Source: Xanthobacter dioxanivorans
GTDB taxonomy: Bacteria > Pseudomonadota > Alphaproteobacteria > Rhizobiales > Xanthobacteraceae
Direction: 5' to 3'
DNA length: 64,000 nucleotides
Assembly (NCBI RefSeq): GCF_016807805.1
Contig: NZ_CP063362.1
Coordinates: forward strand, 3,204,501-3,268,500
The notes below the pieces were generated by a model. It was not told the origin of the DNA and made no database searches. It saw only the letters and a list, made by a program, of their open reading frames with translations. Positions 1-6,985 of the stretch are shown one piece after another; the stretch's first letter is position 1, and every line of letters begins with the position of its first letter. Position numbers and translations under genes: made by a program.

Positions 1-425
1 AAGCTGTTCACCGTTCACTTCCACGCCTACGCCTCGGCCGATTATCTGAAGCGCCACGGCCACCCGCGCTCGCTGGACGAGCTCGACAAGCATCGCATCC
101 TGCTGCTGGGCGGGCCGATTCCCTCCTACTTCCAGGGGCTCAACTGGCTGGAGCATGCCGGCCGCGACGGCTCGACCCCGCGCATTCCCGCCTTCGAGGT
201 GAACAACGTGCTCGGCCTCAAGCGCGCCGTGGAGCGCGGGTGGGCATCGGCACGCTGCCCGACTACCTCTCCGACGATTCCACTTCCCTGGTGCAGCTTT
301 TCACCGACCGCGAGACGCCGAAGCTGGAGGCCTATTTCACCTACGCGCAGGAAATGCGCTCGGTGGCGCGCATCCAGGTCTTCCGCGACTTTCTCATCTC
401 CAAGGCGCAGCGCTGGAATTACTGA
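1..425 (+). pseudogene. LysR-type transcriptional regulator, C-terminal part, frameshifted
   Basis: This is the end of a LysR-type regulator whose DNA-binding half lies left of the window. What is visible belongs to the periplasmic-binding-like effector domain: YASADYLKRHG, then a stretch ending NNVLGLKRAVERG, then GIGTLPDYL and a C-terminal helix FRDFLISKAQRWNY. The protein runs in frame 1 up to base 240 and in frame 3 from base 240 to the stop at 423-425. The expected join AVERG-VGIGTLPDYL needs one extra G in the G run at 238-240. I infer a one-base deletion, either a real mutation or an assembly error, because both halves are otherwise intact and the same lesion recurs elsewhere in the window. 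Its target genes cannot be told from here. Confidence 0.8.
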
Positions 426-559
426 TTTATGACCGTCGATGGTAAACTGGTGCCTGTCACGCCGTCGAGCCAAGCGCTGGGCACATGCCTGATATGCGAT
501 CAGTCTCCATTGCAAAATGCCTAACGGACGGGCACTTTACCCAAGCGCTGATTGCATCC

Positions 560-651
560 TGTGCGGTGCGTCAGCTGTTCCCCTCTGGAAGGTTCGCCGC
601 TCTGCGGCGATACTTGCCGGGCTCCTAACCGGGCCCGGCATTTTTCTTTTT
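560..651 (+). ncRNA. Candidate small RNA with three hairpins
   Basis: The 311 bases between the LysR gene and the next gene hold no convincing reading frame but do hold three consecutive hairpins. They are TTCC/GGAA at 578-590 with a CCTCT loop, CGCCGC/GCGGCG at 595-609, and a strong terminator stem at 616-639 followed by a T tract. Pyrimidine-rich loops (CCTCT and TCCTAACC) resemble those of alphaproteobacterial sRNAs that pair with ribosome binding sites. No promoter is clear. The hairpins could instead be only the 3' UTR and terminator of the LysR gene. Confidence 0.3.
616..651 (+). terminator. Rho-independent terminator
   Basis: A perfect 7-bp stem GCCGGGC (616-622) / GCCCGGC (633-639) with a 10-base loop is followed by ATTTTTCTTTTT. 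It terminates plus-strand transcription from the LysR gene or from the candidate small RNA just upstream. Confidence 0.7.
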
Positions 652-736
652 GGACCCCGTTCAGTTCCGCTGCCGTTGTCATCGGCAGCGTCTATAACTG
701 TGCTGTTGGCCCAACCCTCCTGCAACGGGGACTAAA

Positions 737-1255
737 ATGGCTCTACTGAAACGCGGGCTCGCCGGCGAGCCGGTGAAAATCCTCCAGGCCAAGCTCGGGG
801 TGAATGCGGACGGCCAGTTCGGCCCCGCCACCGAGGAGGCCCTGAAGGCCTACCAGAAGCAGCACGGTCTTGCCGCGGACGGCATCGCCGGGCCGGACAC
901 CTTCGCCGCCCTCGCCCTGCCGGAACTGGTCCTGCTGACGGTGGGCAGCAAGGGCGAGACGGTGAAGAAGCTGCAGGCCGCCCTCGGCATCACCGCTGAC
1001 GGTGCCTACGGCGCGGGCACCGCCAAGGCGGTGTCGGCGTTCCAGGAGAAGAACGGCCTGGAGGCCGACGGCATGGCCGGGCCGGTGACCCTCGCGAAGA
1101 TCGATGTCTTCGCCGCGGCGTTCTCGCCCGAGGCTGTGGCCAAGTCCCAGGCGGCGCCCGGAACCGTGAGCGCCGGCGGCAAGCCGGCCGAGGCGGGCGC
1201 GGCCGCCGCACCGAAGAAGAGCATCTGGCAGTCCATCACCGAATTCTTCTCCTGA
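737..1255 (+). CDS. Peptidoglycan-binding domain protein (two PGBD_1 repeats)
   Basis: A 172-residue protein made of two PG_binding_1 repeats, about residues 8-57 and 68-117. Each carries the typical KxLQAxLGxxADGxFGxxT then AVxAFQxxxGLxADGxxGPxT pattern. The family binds peptidoglycan and is usually attached to a cell-wall hydrolase, but no catalytic domain is present here. An Ala/Gly/Pro linker leads to a short C-terminal end, KKSIWQSITEFFS, that could be an amphipathic helix. I see no signal peptide, so how it would reach the wall is unclear. The gene is a single unit, with the terminator at 616-651 upstream and a 3' neighbour of doubtful coding status. The domain call is firm; the role is inferred. 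Confidence 0.85.
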   Translation: MALLKRGLAGEPVKILQAKLGVNADGQFGPATEEALKAYQKQHGLAADGIAGPDTFAALALPELVLLTVGSKGETVKKLQAALGITADGAYGAGTAKAVSAFQEKNGLEADGMAGPVTLAKIDVFAAAFSPEAVAKSQAAPGTVSAGGKPAEAGAAAAPKKSIWQSITEFFS

Positions 1256-1382
1256 AGCGGATGCGGCGGCGCGGGCTGCCGCAGCGGACATGGGGCCCGC
1301 CGGCGGAACATGCCGGCGGGAGCCGCGTTCCGCCCGGATGGAACGCTTGACCCATCCGGCCGGGAACGCACCGGCCCGCGTC

Positions 1383-1664
1383 ATGGCGCCCGCAGCCGGC
1401 GCTCTTTCCCCGATGGCGGGTGGCCCACCCGCTGCGGTCCAGGTCGCGGCCCCGCTTCATCCGGATCCATTCCGGCCGCCGGACCCCCCGATCCTGCCGC
1501 CGCATCCCTTCGAGGAGCCGCCATCGCCGCCGGAGCCGGGCCCCGACCTTCCCCCGCTGCCGGAGGACGATCCTTCCCGCGAGCCGCGGCGCGATCCCTT
1601 TCCCGATCCCGTCCCCATGGATGACCCTCCGGCCCGGCCCGAGGAGCCGGCGCGCGCCGGCTGA
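1383..1664 (+). CDS. Possible small proline-rich protein
   Basis: This open frame encodes about 93 residues rich in Pro with regular acidic and basic pairs (PPDPPILPPHPFEEPP, then PLPEDDPSREPRRDPFP). Composition is regular and third positions are G/C-rich, as in real genes here, but no domain, signal peptide or clear ribosome binding site is visible. The start chosen is the first ATG giving a sensible N-terminus; an ATG at 1290 is also possible. GC-rich intergenic DNA can give such frames by chance, so this is a weak call. It is the only content I see in the 478 bases between the neighbouring genes. Confidence 0.3.
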   Translation: MAPAAGALSPMAGGPPAAVQVAAPLHPDPFRPPDPPILPPHPFEEPPSPPEPGPDLPPLPEDDPSREPRRDPFPDPVPMDDPPARPEEPARAG

Positions 1665-1745
1665 CTCGCGCATGGCGAAGGTCCCGGTGGTTCCCCTCGG
1701 GGCGGAGCGGCCCTATGCTGGCTGCGAACCCCCTTGCGAACCGCC

Positions 1746-2447
1746 ATGCCCTCCTTCCTGATGGACCGACTGGTGAAGCCCGCTGCCCTCGCCCTGAGCC
1801 TTGCCGGATTGCCGCTGGCGGCCGATGCCCGCACCGACCGACCGGACCTGTTTGTCGACGTGGCCGGCGTGGTGCCCGACGCCGTGTTCGACGTGCGCTA
1901 TTTTGGAACGCAGAACTTTGTCGGCGCGCGGGTGGACGGCTACGGCGCGGCCCGCTGCTTCCTCACCCGGCCGGCGGCCGAAGCGCTGGCGGGGGTGGCT
2001 GCGGACGCACGCAAGCAGGGGCTCGGCCTGCGCATCTTCGATTGCTATCGCCCGGCCCGCGCCGTGGCGCATTTCGCCCGCTGGGCGAGCGACCTGGCCG
2101 ACACCCGGAGCAAGGCGGCCTATTATCCGGACGTGGACAAGAAGGACCTGTTCGCCGAGGGCTACATCGCCGCCCGGTCCGGCCATTCGCGTGGGTCGAC
2201 CCTCGATCTCACCCTGTTCAGCAGCGCCACCGGCGCCGACCTCGACATGGGCACGCCCTTCGACCTGTTCAGCCCGAAGTCCTGGCCGCAATCCAGCGCC
2301 GTGTCGGCTGCCCAGAAGGCCAACCGCCGACTGCTCGCCGACCTCATGGCGCGCCACGGCTTCAAGCCGTTCGACAAGGAATGGTGGCACTTCACCCTGA
2401 AGAGCGAGCCCTATCCGGACACCTATTTCGATTTTCCCATCGAATAG
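1746..2447 (+). CDS. D-alanyl-D-alanine dipeptidase, VanX/DdpX type (M15D), secreted
   Basis: A 233-residue zinc peptidase that would hydrolyse D-Ala-D-Ala dipeptide. The N-terminus is a signal peptide ending near LAADA (residue about 28), so it acts in the periplasm. The M15D signature is complete: YRP at 101-103, SGHSRGSTLDL at 145-155 giving zinc ligands His147 and Asp154, and KEWWHF at 211-216 giving catalytic Glu212 and zinc ligand His215. In bacteria without vancomycin resistance operons such enzymes recycle cell-wall dipeptides; there are no van genes nearby. The ATG at 1746 is preferred over a TTG at 1734. The stop TAG is supplied by the first bases of the palindromic repeat that follows. 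Confidence 0.88.
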   Translation: MPSFLMDRLVKPAALALSLAGLPLAADARTDRPDLFVDVAGVVPDAVFDVRYFGTQNFVGARVDGYGAARCFLTRPAAEALAGVAADARKQGLGLRIFDCYRPARAVAHFARWASDLADTRSKAAYYPDVDKKDLFAEGYIAARSGHSRGSTLDLTLFSSATGADLDMGTPFDLFSPKSWPQSSAVSAAQKANRRLLADLMARHGFKPFDKEWWHFTLKSEPYPDTYFDFPIE

Positions 2448-2448
2448 A

Positions 2449-2549
2449 GCGTTTTCGAGGGTGGTGGAAACCGGCTCGCGTGAAGAAAACGCGATCGCGC
2501 AAAGGCTTAGGGCGTTTTCCCGATACCGTGAAACGGAGAAACGTCCTAA
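2449..2549. repeat. Two adjacent palindromic intergenic repeats (GCGTTTTC family)
   Basis: First palindrome: GCGTTTTC (2449-2456) with GAAAACGC (2485-2492), enclosing an ACCGG-CTCGCG core. Second: TTAGGGCGTTT (2507-2517) with AAACGTCCTAA (2539-2549), one mismatch. The first matches the element at 58619-58662 in arms and core and resembles that at 28494-28526, so this is a dispersed family. The rest of the space to 2702 shows no gene. Confidence 0.7.
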
Positions 2550-2702
2550 CGCCGGGGCCGATGTGCCTGACGTGATGGCCCGCGCTCAAGCCCGCCCGGC
2601 AGGTGAGCGAAACCCCGCCCGGCGTCGACCGAAGACCGAGGTTGGTGGCCAGGCCGACGGCATGAGCGTGGCGCATCCCGTCGGCCTCCGGGATGCATGC
2701 GC

Positions 2703-3077
2703 TCAATGGGCGGGGATCTCCTCCACCTTCAGCCGGCGGCCGAGGGCGTCGAAGAAGTCGCCTTCATTGATGACCAGCCGGTCGGCGGACATGCGCTGTT
2801 CCAGCGCCCGCAGCCGGGCGCGGGCCGCGCCGTTCTCCAGCGGTCCCGCATCGAGCTGGGCAAAGAAGACGGCGCCGTCCCACGCGCGTCCCGCGCCGGT
2901 GAAGAGGGCGGCCATGTCGGCCCAGCCCACCTCGTCGCCCACCACGGTGAGGAAGGTGGAGGCGAGCGGCGTTACCGCGGGCTCGGCGATGCGCACGAGC
3001 ACCACCAGGGCGGTGAAGCTGCCATGCTCGCGGAACGTGCCGGCGAGCCAGAGGTCGAAATCGGTCGTCGGTGCCAT
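2703..3077 (-). CDS. Hypothetical protein, last gene of the fdo-sel operon
   Basis: A 124-residue protein that I do not recognise. It has no signal peptide, Cys motif or transmembrane segment. The N-terminal half is hydrophobic and looks like alternating strands (SFTALVVLVRIAEP, TPLASTFLTVVGDEVGW), followed by a helical, charged C-terminal half (ARARLRALEQRMSADRL). It starts 11 bases after the stop of the preceding gene and is the last gene of the long minus-strand operon beginning at fdoG. Position suggests a link to selenium or formate metabolism, but nothing in the sequence proves it. Confidence 0.7.
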   Translation of the reverse strand: MAPTTDFDLWLAGTFREHGSFTALVVLVRIAEPAVTPLASTFLTVVGDEVGWADMAALFTGAGRAWDGAVFFAQLDAGPLENGAARARLRALEQRMSADRLVINEGDFFDALGRRLKVEEIPAH

Positions 3078-3088
3078 GGGCGGCGCGC

Positions 3089-3559
3089 TCAGAAATCCAC
3101 GCGGGGCGTGTCGGGCAGGTAATGCTCGAACAGGTACCAGAACGGGCTCTGCCGCGTCTCAAGGTACCATTGCTCGAAGTCGGCCAGCGCCGCATCCGGA
3201 CCGGCTGCATCCGCCACCTCGAACAGGGCGACGGCCACCGGCGCGAAGCGGGCCAGCACCTCCGTGCGCGCGGCGCTGTCCTCGTCCCAGCCCAGGCGGG
3301 CGCGCAGCACGGCCAGTCCGGCGGCCGCCGCCATCTCGGCATCTTCGGCCGCGCCCACGACGTCGCACAAAGATGCCATGAGGTCGGCGCGGCGCCAGGC
3401 ATAGGCGCGGGCGGCGGCGAGGGCCTCGGTGCGGGCGGCGGCCTCGCGGCGGAAGTCCTCCTCGGTCACCGCCGCGGCGCGCTTGTCGGCATCGAGGCGG
3501 GCGAGGAAGGCGGCGCGCGCCGCCGCCGCTGGTGTGGTGGTCTCGGTCTCGCTGGTCAT
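3089..3559 (-). CDS. Hypothetical helical protein, ATGA-coupled to selB
   Basis: A 156-residue protein, unrecognised. It is strongly Ala-rich and predicted all-helical by eye up to about residue 130, ending in an aromatic segment (FEQWYLETRQSPFWYLFEHYLP). There is no signal peptide or metal motif. Its ATG (3559-3557) overlaps the selB stop as ATGA, the arrangement of translationally coupled genes, although the tRNA-Sec gene sits only 48 bases upstream in the same transcript. If the tRNA is cut out of the transcript, this gene and its neighbour would sit on a separate 3' fragment. The function is unknown. Confidence 0.72.
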   Translation of the reverse strand: MTSETETTTPAAAARAAFLARLDADKRAAAVTEEDFRREAAARTEALAAARAYAWRRADLMASLCDVVGAAEDAEMAAAAGLAVLRARLGWDEDSAARTEVLARFAPVAVALFEVADAAGPDAALADFEQWYLETRQSPFWYLFEHYLPDTPRVDF

Positions 3560-5688
3560 CGGCCCTCCCGCGCGCCCGGGCGCGCGGATTTCGGGGAGCT
3601 GGACCTTGGCGGAAGAGAGTGGGAGTCGAACCCACCAAGGACCGGCTCGCGGCCCCTCCCGGATTTGAAGTCCGGACGCCCCACCAGGGACGCTTCTCTT
3701 CCCCGCGGGCTCGCCGCGTGTTTGTCCGACGCGCCGTGACCCGCCGGCGCGTCATCCACCGGCCCGGCAAACAGATCCAGCCGGAAGGGATTGATTCGCC
3801 TGAGGTCTCCCCGGCGCAGCGTGACGCCGTGGCGATCGAAGAATTCCAGGATCTGTATGGCCACTTTGCGCCCGTTTGCAACCTCGTCGCGGAAGTGGGC
3901 GGCGGTGAACTCGTCCTTCATGCGGGCACCGGCGAGCCGGCGCAGGATCTCCACCATCTCCGCCACCACCGGCCGCGGGAAGAAGTGGTCGTGCGCCACC
4001 TCGTCGACCCGGCCGAGGCGGGCGAGCAGCTTCATCAGGCGGCGCACGTCCGCCTCGGGCACGCCGAGGAGGCCGGCGATATCGCGCACGCGCGGCGGCC
4101 GGAAGCGTTCCTCGCCGCGGAGCAGCGGGGCGATGTGCGCCCACAGGGCTTCGTCGGCGGGGGTGAGCCGCACCTCGAAGCCGGCGCGCCGCACCCAGGC
4201 GCCTTCGAGCTTCACCAGACCGGGGGGCAGGCTCTGGAGCGCCACGAGGAAGGCGGGGCCCGGCAGGCGCGGCTCGATCGCCAGGCGCAGGCGCTCGCGG
4301 CCCAGGCCTGGAAGATCGGGGTTGTCCGCATGGAAGGCGTCGAGGGTGGCCATGACCTCCCGCGTGAGGGCGGCGAAGCGTTCCGCCGAGAGGGCGAGCA
4401 CCGAGGCCCCCACGGCCAGCCGCACCACATCGAGCCGGGTGGCGATGGCCTCCATCTCGTCGTCGGCGAGGGCGCGGTCGCGGGCGAAGACGGCGATGTC
4501 CGCCTGGAAGGGCCGCACCGCGAGAAGGCGTTGCAGCGCCGTCGCCGGATCGGCCTCGGCGAGGGCGTCGAGCTGGGCGAGGCGCTCCGGCGCGCGCCGC
4601 TTGCGGGCCGGGCCGCGCAGGTCGAGGAAGCGGCCGCCGCCCACCGTGCGCTGGGCCGAGGTGTCGCGGATGACGAACCGGTCCCCGGCGGCAGCGGCGA
4701 TGGGCGCATCCAACACCAGCTGGACGCGCCCGCGCCCGCCCGGCGCGATGGCATCGCCCAGAAGCACAACGCGCGCGCCCACCTCGCGGGCGGCGTGGTG
4801 CAGGCGCACCGGGAACCACTGGCCGATGGGCCGGGGCTCGGAGGCGAGCACCGCCAGCTCGGCGTCGATGTGGTCGGCGGGGGCGTGCAGCACCGGGTCC
4901 AGCACCACGTCGCCGCGGGTGATGGCCGCCTTGCTCACCCCCTCACCGGCGAGGTTGAGGCCGCAGCGGTCGCCGGCGACGCCGGTCTCCGCCGGCCGGT
5001 CCTGGGCGCGGATGGAGCGCACGCGGGCGGCGAGGCCCGAGGGGCTCACCACCACCCGGTCACCCACGCTGACCTTGCCCGACAGCACCGTGCCGGTCAC
5101 CACGGTCCCGGCGCCGGGAAGGGTGAAGCTGCGATCCACCGCCAGACGGAACCGTCCGGCCGCGGCCCGCCGGCCGAGCTGACGGGCCGCGTCGGCGAGC
5201 GCCTCGCGGATCGCCTCCACTCCCGCGCCGGTGGTGGCGGAGACGGGCAGGATGGGCGCGTCGGCCAGCGCCGTGGGGGCGAGCAGCGCCCGGATCTCGG
5301 CTTCCGCCGCAGCCAGGCGGTCGCCGTCGACGAGGTCGGCCTTGGTGAGGGCCACGAGGCCGTGGGCGATGCCGAGCAGATCGAGAATGGCGAGGTGCTC
5401 GCGCGTCTGCGGCATCACCCCGTCGTCGGCCGCCACCACCAGCAGGGCGAAATCGATGCCGCCCGCGCCGGACAGCATGGTGTGCACGAACTTCTCGTGC
5501 CCCGGCACGTCGATGAAGCCGAGCACCTCGTTCGCCTCGCTTCCGCCCACCGGCAGGTAGGCGAAGCCGAGGTCGATGGAGATGCCGCGCGCCTTCTCCT
5601 CCTTCAGCCGGTCGGTGTCGACACCGGTGAGCGCACGCACCAGCGTGGTCTTGCCGTGGTCGATGTGGCCGGCCGTGCCGATGATCAC
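3556..5688 (-). CDS. selB: Selenocysteine-specific elongation factor SelB
   Basis: SelB is the EF-Tu-like GTPase that brings Sec-tRNA to a UGA marked by a SECIS hairpin. The N-terminus carries G1 ([12 protein letters not shown], residues 4-15), the switch II DVPGHE and TKAD. EF-Tu-like domains 2 and 3 follow, then winged-helix repeats that bind SECIS, ending around [11 protein letters not shown]. The start is GTG, one base after the stop of the preceding gene. The frame is 710 codons, about 95 more than E. coli SelB. The extra tail after about residue 655 is low-complexity and reads straight through the tRNA-Sec gene to a stop overlapping the next ATG. The tail may be translated but is unlikely to form a domain. 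Confidence 0.95.
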   Translation of the reverse strand: MIIGTAGHIDHGKTTLVRALTGVDTDRLKEEKARGISIDLGFAYLPVGGSEANEVLGFIDVPGHEKFVHTMLSGAGGIDFALLVVAADDGVMPQTREHLAILDLLGIAHGLVALTKADLVDGDRLAAAEAEIRALLAPTALADAPILPVSATTGAGVEAIREALADAARQLGRRAAAGRFRLAVDRSFTLPGAGTVVTGTVLSGKVSVGDRVVVSPSGLAARVRSIRAQDRPAETGVAGDRCGLNLAGEGVSKAAITRGDVVLDPVLHAPADHIDAELAVLASEPRPIGQWFPVRLHHAAREVGARVVLLGDAIAPGGRGRVQLVLDAPIAAAAGDRFVIRDTSAQRTVGGGRFLDLRGPARKRRAPERLAQLDALAEADPATALQRLLAVRPFQADIAVFARDRALADDEMEAIATRLDVVRLAVGASVLALSAERFAALTREVMATLDAFHADNPDLPGLGRERLRLAIEPRLPGPAFLVALQSLPPGLVKLEGAWVRRAGFEVRLTPADEALWAHIAPLLRGEERFRPPRVRDIAGLLGVPEADVRRLMKLLARLGRVDEVAHDHFFPRPVVAEMVEILRRLAGARMKDEFTAAHFRDEVANGRKVAIQILEFFDRHGVTLRRGDLRRINPFRLDLFAGPVDDAPAGHGASDKHAASPRGREASLVGRPDFKSGRGREPVLGGFDSHSLPPRSSSPKSARPGAREGR
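3607..3702 (-). tRNA. selC: Selenocysteine tRNA, anticodon UCA
   Basis: The minus strand folds into the unusual bacterial tRNA-Sec. It has an 8-bp acceptor stem (GGAAGAGA at 3702-3695 with TCTCTTCC), a long D arm, the anticodon loop CTTCAAA with UCA at 3668-3666, a long variable arm, the T loop GTTCGAC, discriminator G and an encoded CCA (3609-3607). The length is 96 bases including CCA. It decodes the UGA in fdoG after charging with serine and conversion by SelA. The whole gene lies within the selB reading frame, on the same strand, coding residues about 663-694. Confidence 0.96.
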
Positions 5689-5689
5689 C

Positions 5690-6985
5690 TCAGGGGGCCT
5701 CCCTCAGGGGCAGCGCCGCGCGGCGCCGGGCGGCCGCCTCTTCGTCCGGACTCAGGCTCGCGCGCACCGGCTCGAAAAACTTCTCGGCCAGCGCGCTGTG
5801 GCCTGCGCGTGCCCGCACCAGCCATGCGAACGCGGCGACGCTGTCGCGCGCCACGCCCTGGCCCATGTGGCAGGCCGCGCCCAGCATGGCCTGCCCGTCG
5901 GCATCGCCGGCCTCGGCGCCCTTGCGCCACCAGCGGGCGGCCTCGGCCGGATCGCGCTCCATGCCGAGGGCATTGTTGGCGATCATGCCGAGGCGGGTCA
6001 TGGATGAGGCGATGCCTTGCTCGGCGGCGGCGAGGGCCCAGCGGCGTGCCTCCACCGGATCGGGCGGGATCACCTCGCCCTCCAGCAGCATCCAGCTCAG
6101 CATGTCCTGCGCCGGGCCATCGCCGTCCCGGGCGGCGGCGCGGTAGAGATCGGCCGCGCGGAGATAGTCCGGCTCGATGCCCTGACCCTTGAAGTAAAGG
6201 GTGGCGAGGTTGCGCCGGCCCACCGGGTCGCCGCCGTCGGCGGAGAGCTCGAGCCAGCGGCGGGCGAGGTCGAGGTCCTGCTCGACGCCCAGCCCGTCCA
6301 CGAAGCAGGCGCCGATATTGTTCTGGGCGCGGGCATGGCCGTTGCGGGCGAGCGGCTCCCACAGGGCGAGGGCCGCCTCGAAATTCCCGGCGGTGGCGGC
6401 GGCGAGCGCCTCGGCCATCCGCTCCTCGGGCGGGCGGGCGTCCTCCACCTCCTCGGGCGGAGCGGGCTCGGCCTCCGGCTCGGGTTCCGGTTCGGGCGCG
6501 AGCAGTTCCTCGCGAAGCAATTCCTCGAATCGGTGCGAGGGGGTCTCGTCGGGCGGCGGCTCACGGCGCGCCTCGCGCGGGGGGTCCCGCGCCGGGGGCG
6601 TGGCGCTGGTCGGTTCCGCCGCCGGAGGCGTGCCGGTGCCGAGGCCGCTGACGATGTCGTTCAGGAGGGCGTCGAGGTCGTCCTCGGGCAGGCCGCGGGG
6701 CTCGGGGCCGCGCGGTTCCGGCGTACGCGGTTCCGGGATGCGGGGCTCGCGCGGGCGAAGCTCCGGATGGCGGGCTTCCCGCTCCCTCGGCTCCCGCTCC
6801 CTCGGCTCCCGCTCCCTCGGCTCCCGCTCCCTCGGCTCGCGCGCATGCGGGACCGGTTCCTGCGGCTCGCCCTTTCGGAAGCCGGTCAGGCGGGGATAGG
6901 GCTGATTCGGCGCCTGCGCCTCCGGCTCGGGTTCCGGCTCGCGCGGGGCGCCGCCCTTGCCCTTCAGTCGATCAAGCCAACTCAT
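5690..6985 (-). CDS. Sel1-like repeat (TPR-type) protein between selA and selB
   Basis: A 431-residue protein in two parts. Residues 1 to about 200 are low-complexity, rich in Pro, Glu and Arg, and include four copies of a PRERE unit. From about residue 205 there are successive Sel1-like repeats of about 36 residues, with consensus such as [20 protein letters not shown] and [16 protein letters not shown]. Such repeats mediate protein contacts. There is no signal peptide. The name Sel1 repeat has no link to selenium. The gene overlaps the 3' end of selA by 14 bases and stops one base before selB, so it is clearly co-translated with them. A scaffold or accessory role in selenocysteine insertion is possible but is only inferred from position. 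Confidence 0.85.
   Translation of the reverse strand: MSWLDRLKGKGGAPREPEPEPEAQAPNQPYPRLTGFRKGEPQEPVPHAREPREREPREREPREREPREREARHPELRPREPRIPEPRTPEPRGPEPRGLPEDDLDALLNDIVSGLGTGTPPAAEPTSATPPARDPPREARREPPPDETPSHRFEELLREELLAPEPEPEPEAEPAPPEEVEDARPPEERMAEALAAATAGNFEAALALWEPLARNGHARAQNNIGACFVDGLGVEQDLDLARRWLELSADGGDPVGRRNLATLYFKGQGIEPDYLRAADLYRAAARDGDGPAQDMLSWMLLEGEVIPPDPVEARRWALAAAEQGIASSMTRLGMIANNALGMERDPAEAARWWRKGAEAGDADGQAMLGAACHMGQGVARDSVAAFAWLVRARAGHSALAEKFFEPVRASLSPDEEAAARRRAALPLREAP
6781..6840. repeat. In-frame tandem repeat, 15 bp x 4
   Basis: Four head-to-tail 15-bp units of GCTCCCTCGGCTCCC are nearly identical at the DNA level; the last differs by one base. On the minus strand each encodes five residues of the PRERE type in the Sel1-repeat protein. 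Such perfect repeats change copy number readily, so this linker is likely variable between strains. Confidence 0.85.

Noticed and set aside
517..735. A 72-codon plus-strand frame between the LysR remnant and the peptidoglycan-binding gene
   Set aside because: It runs straight through a strong terminator and three hairpins, has no ribosome binding site and no protein-like pattern.
3532..6192. An 886-codon open frame antisense to selB and the Sel1-repeat gene
   Set aside because: It crosses the tRNA and three real genes on the other strand and has no recognisable domain.
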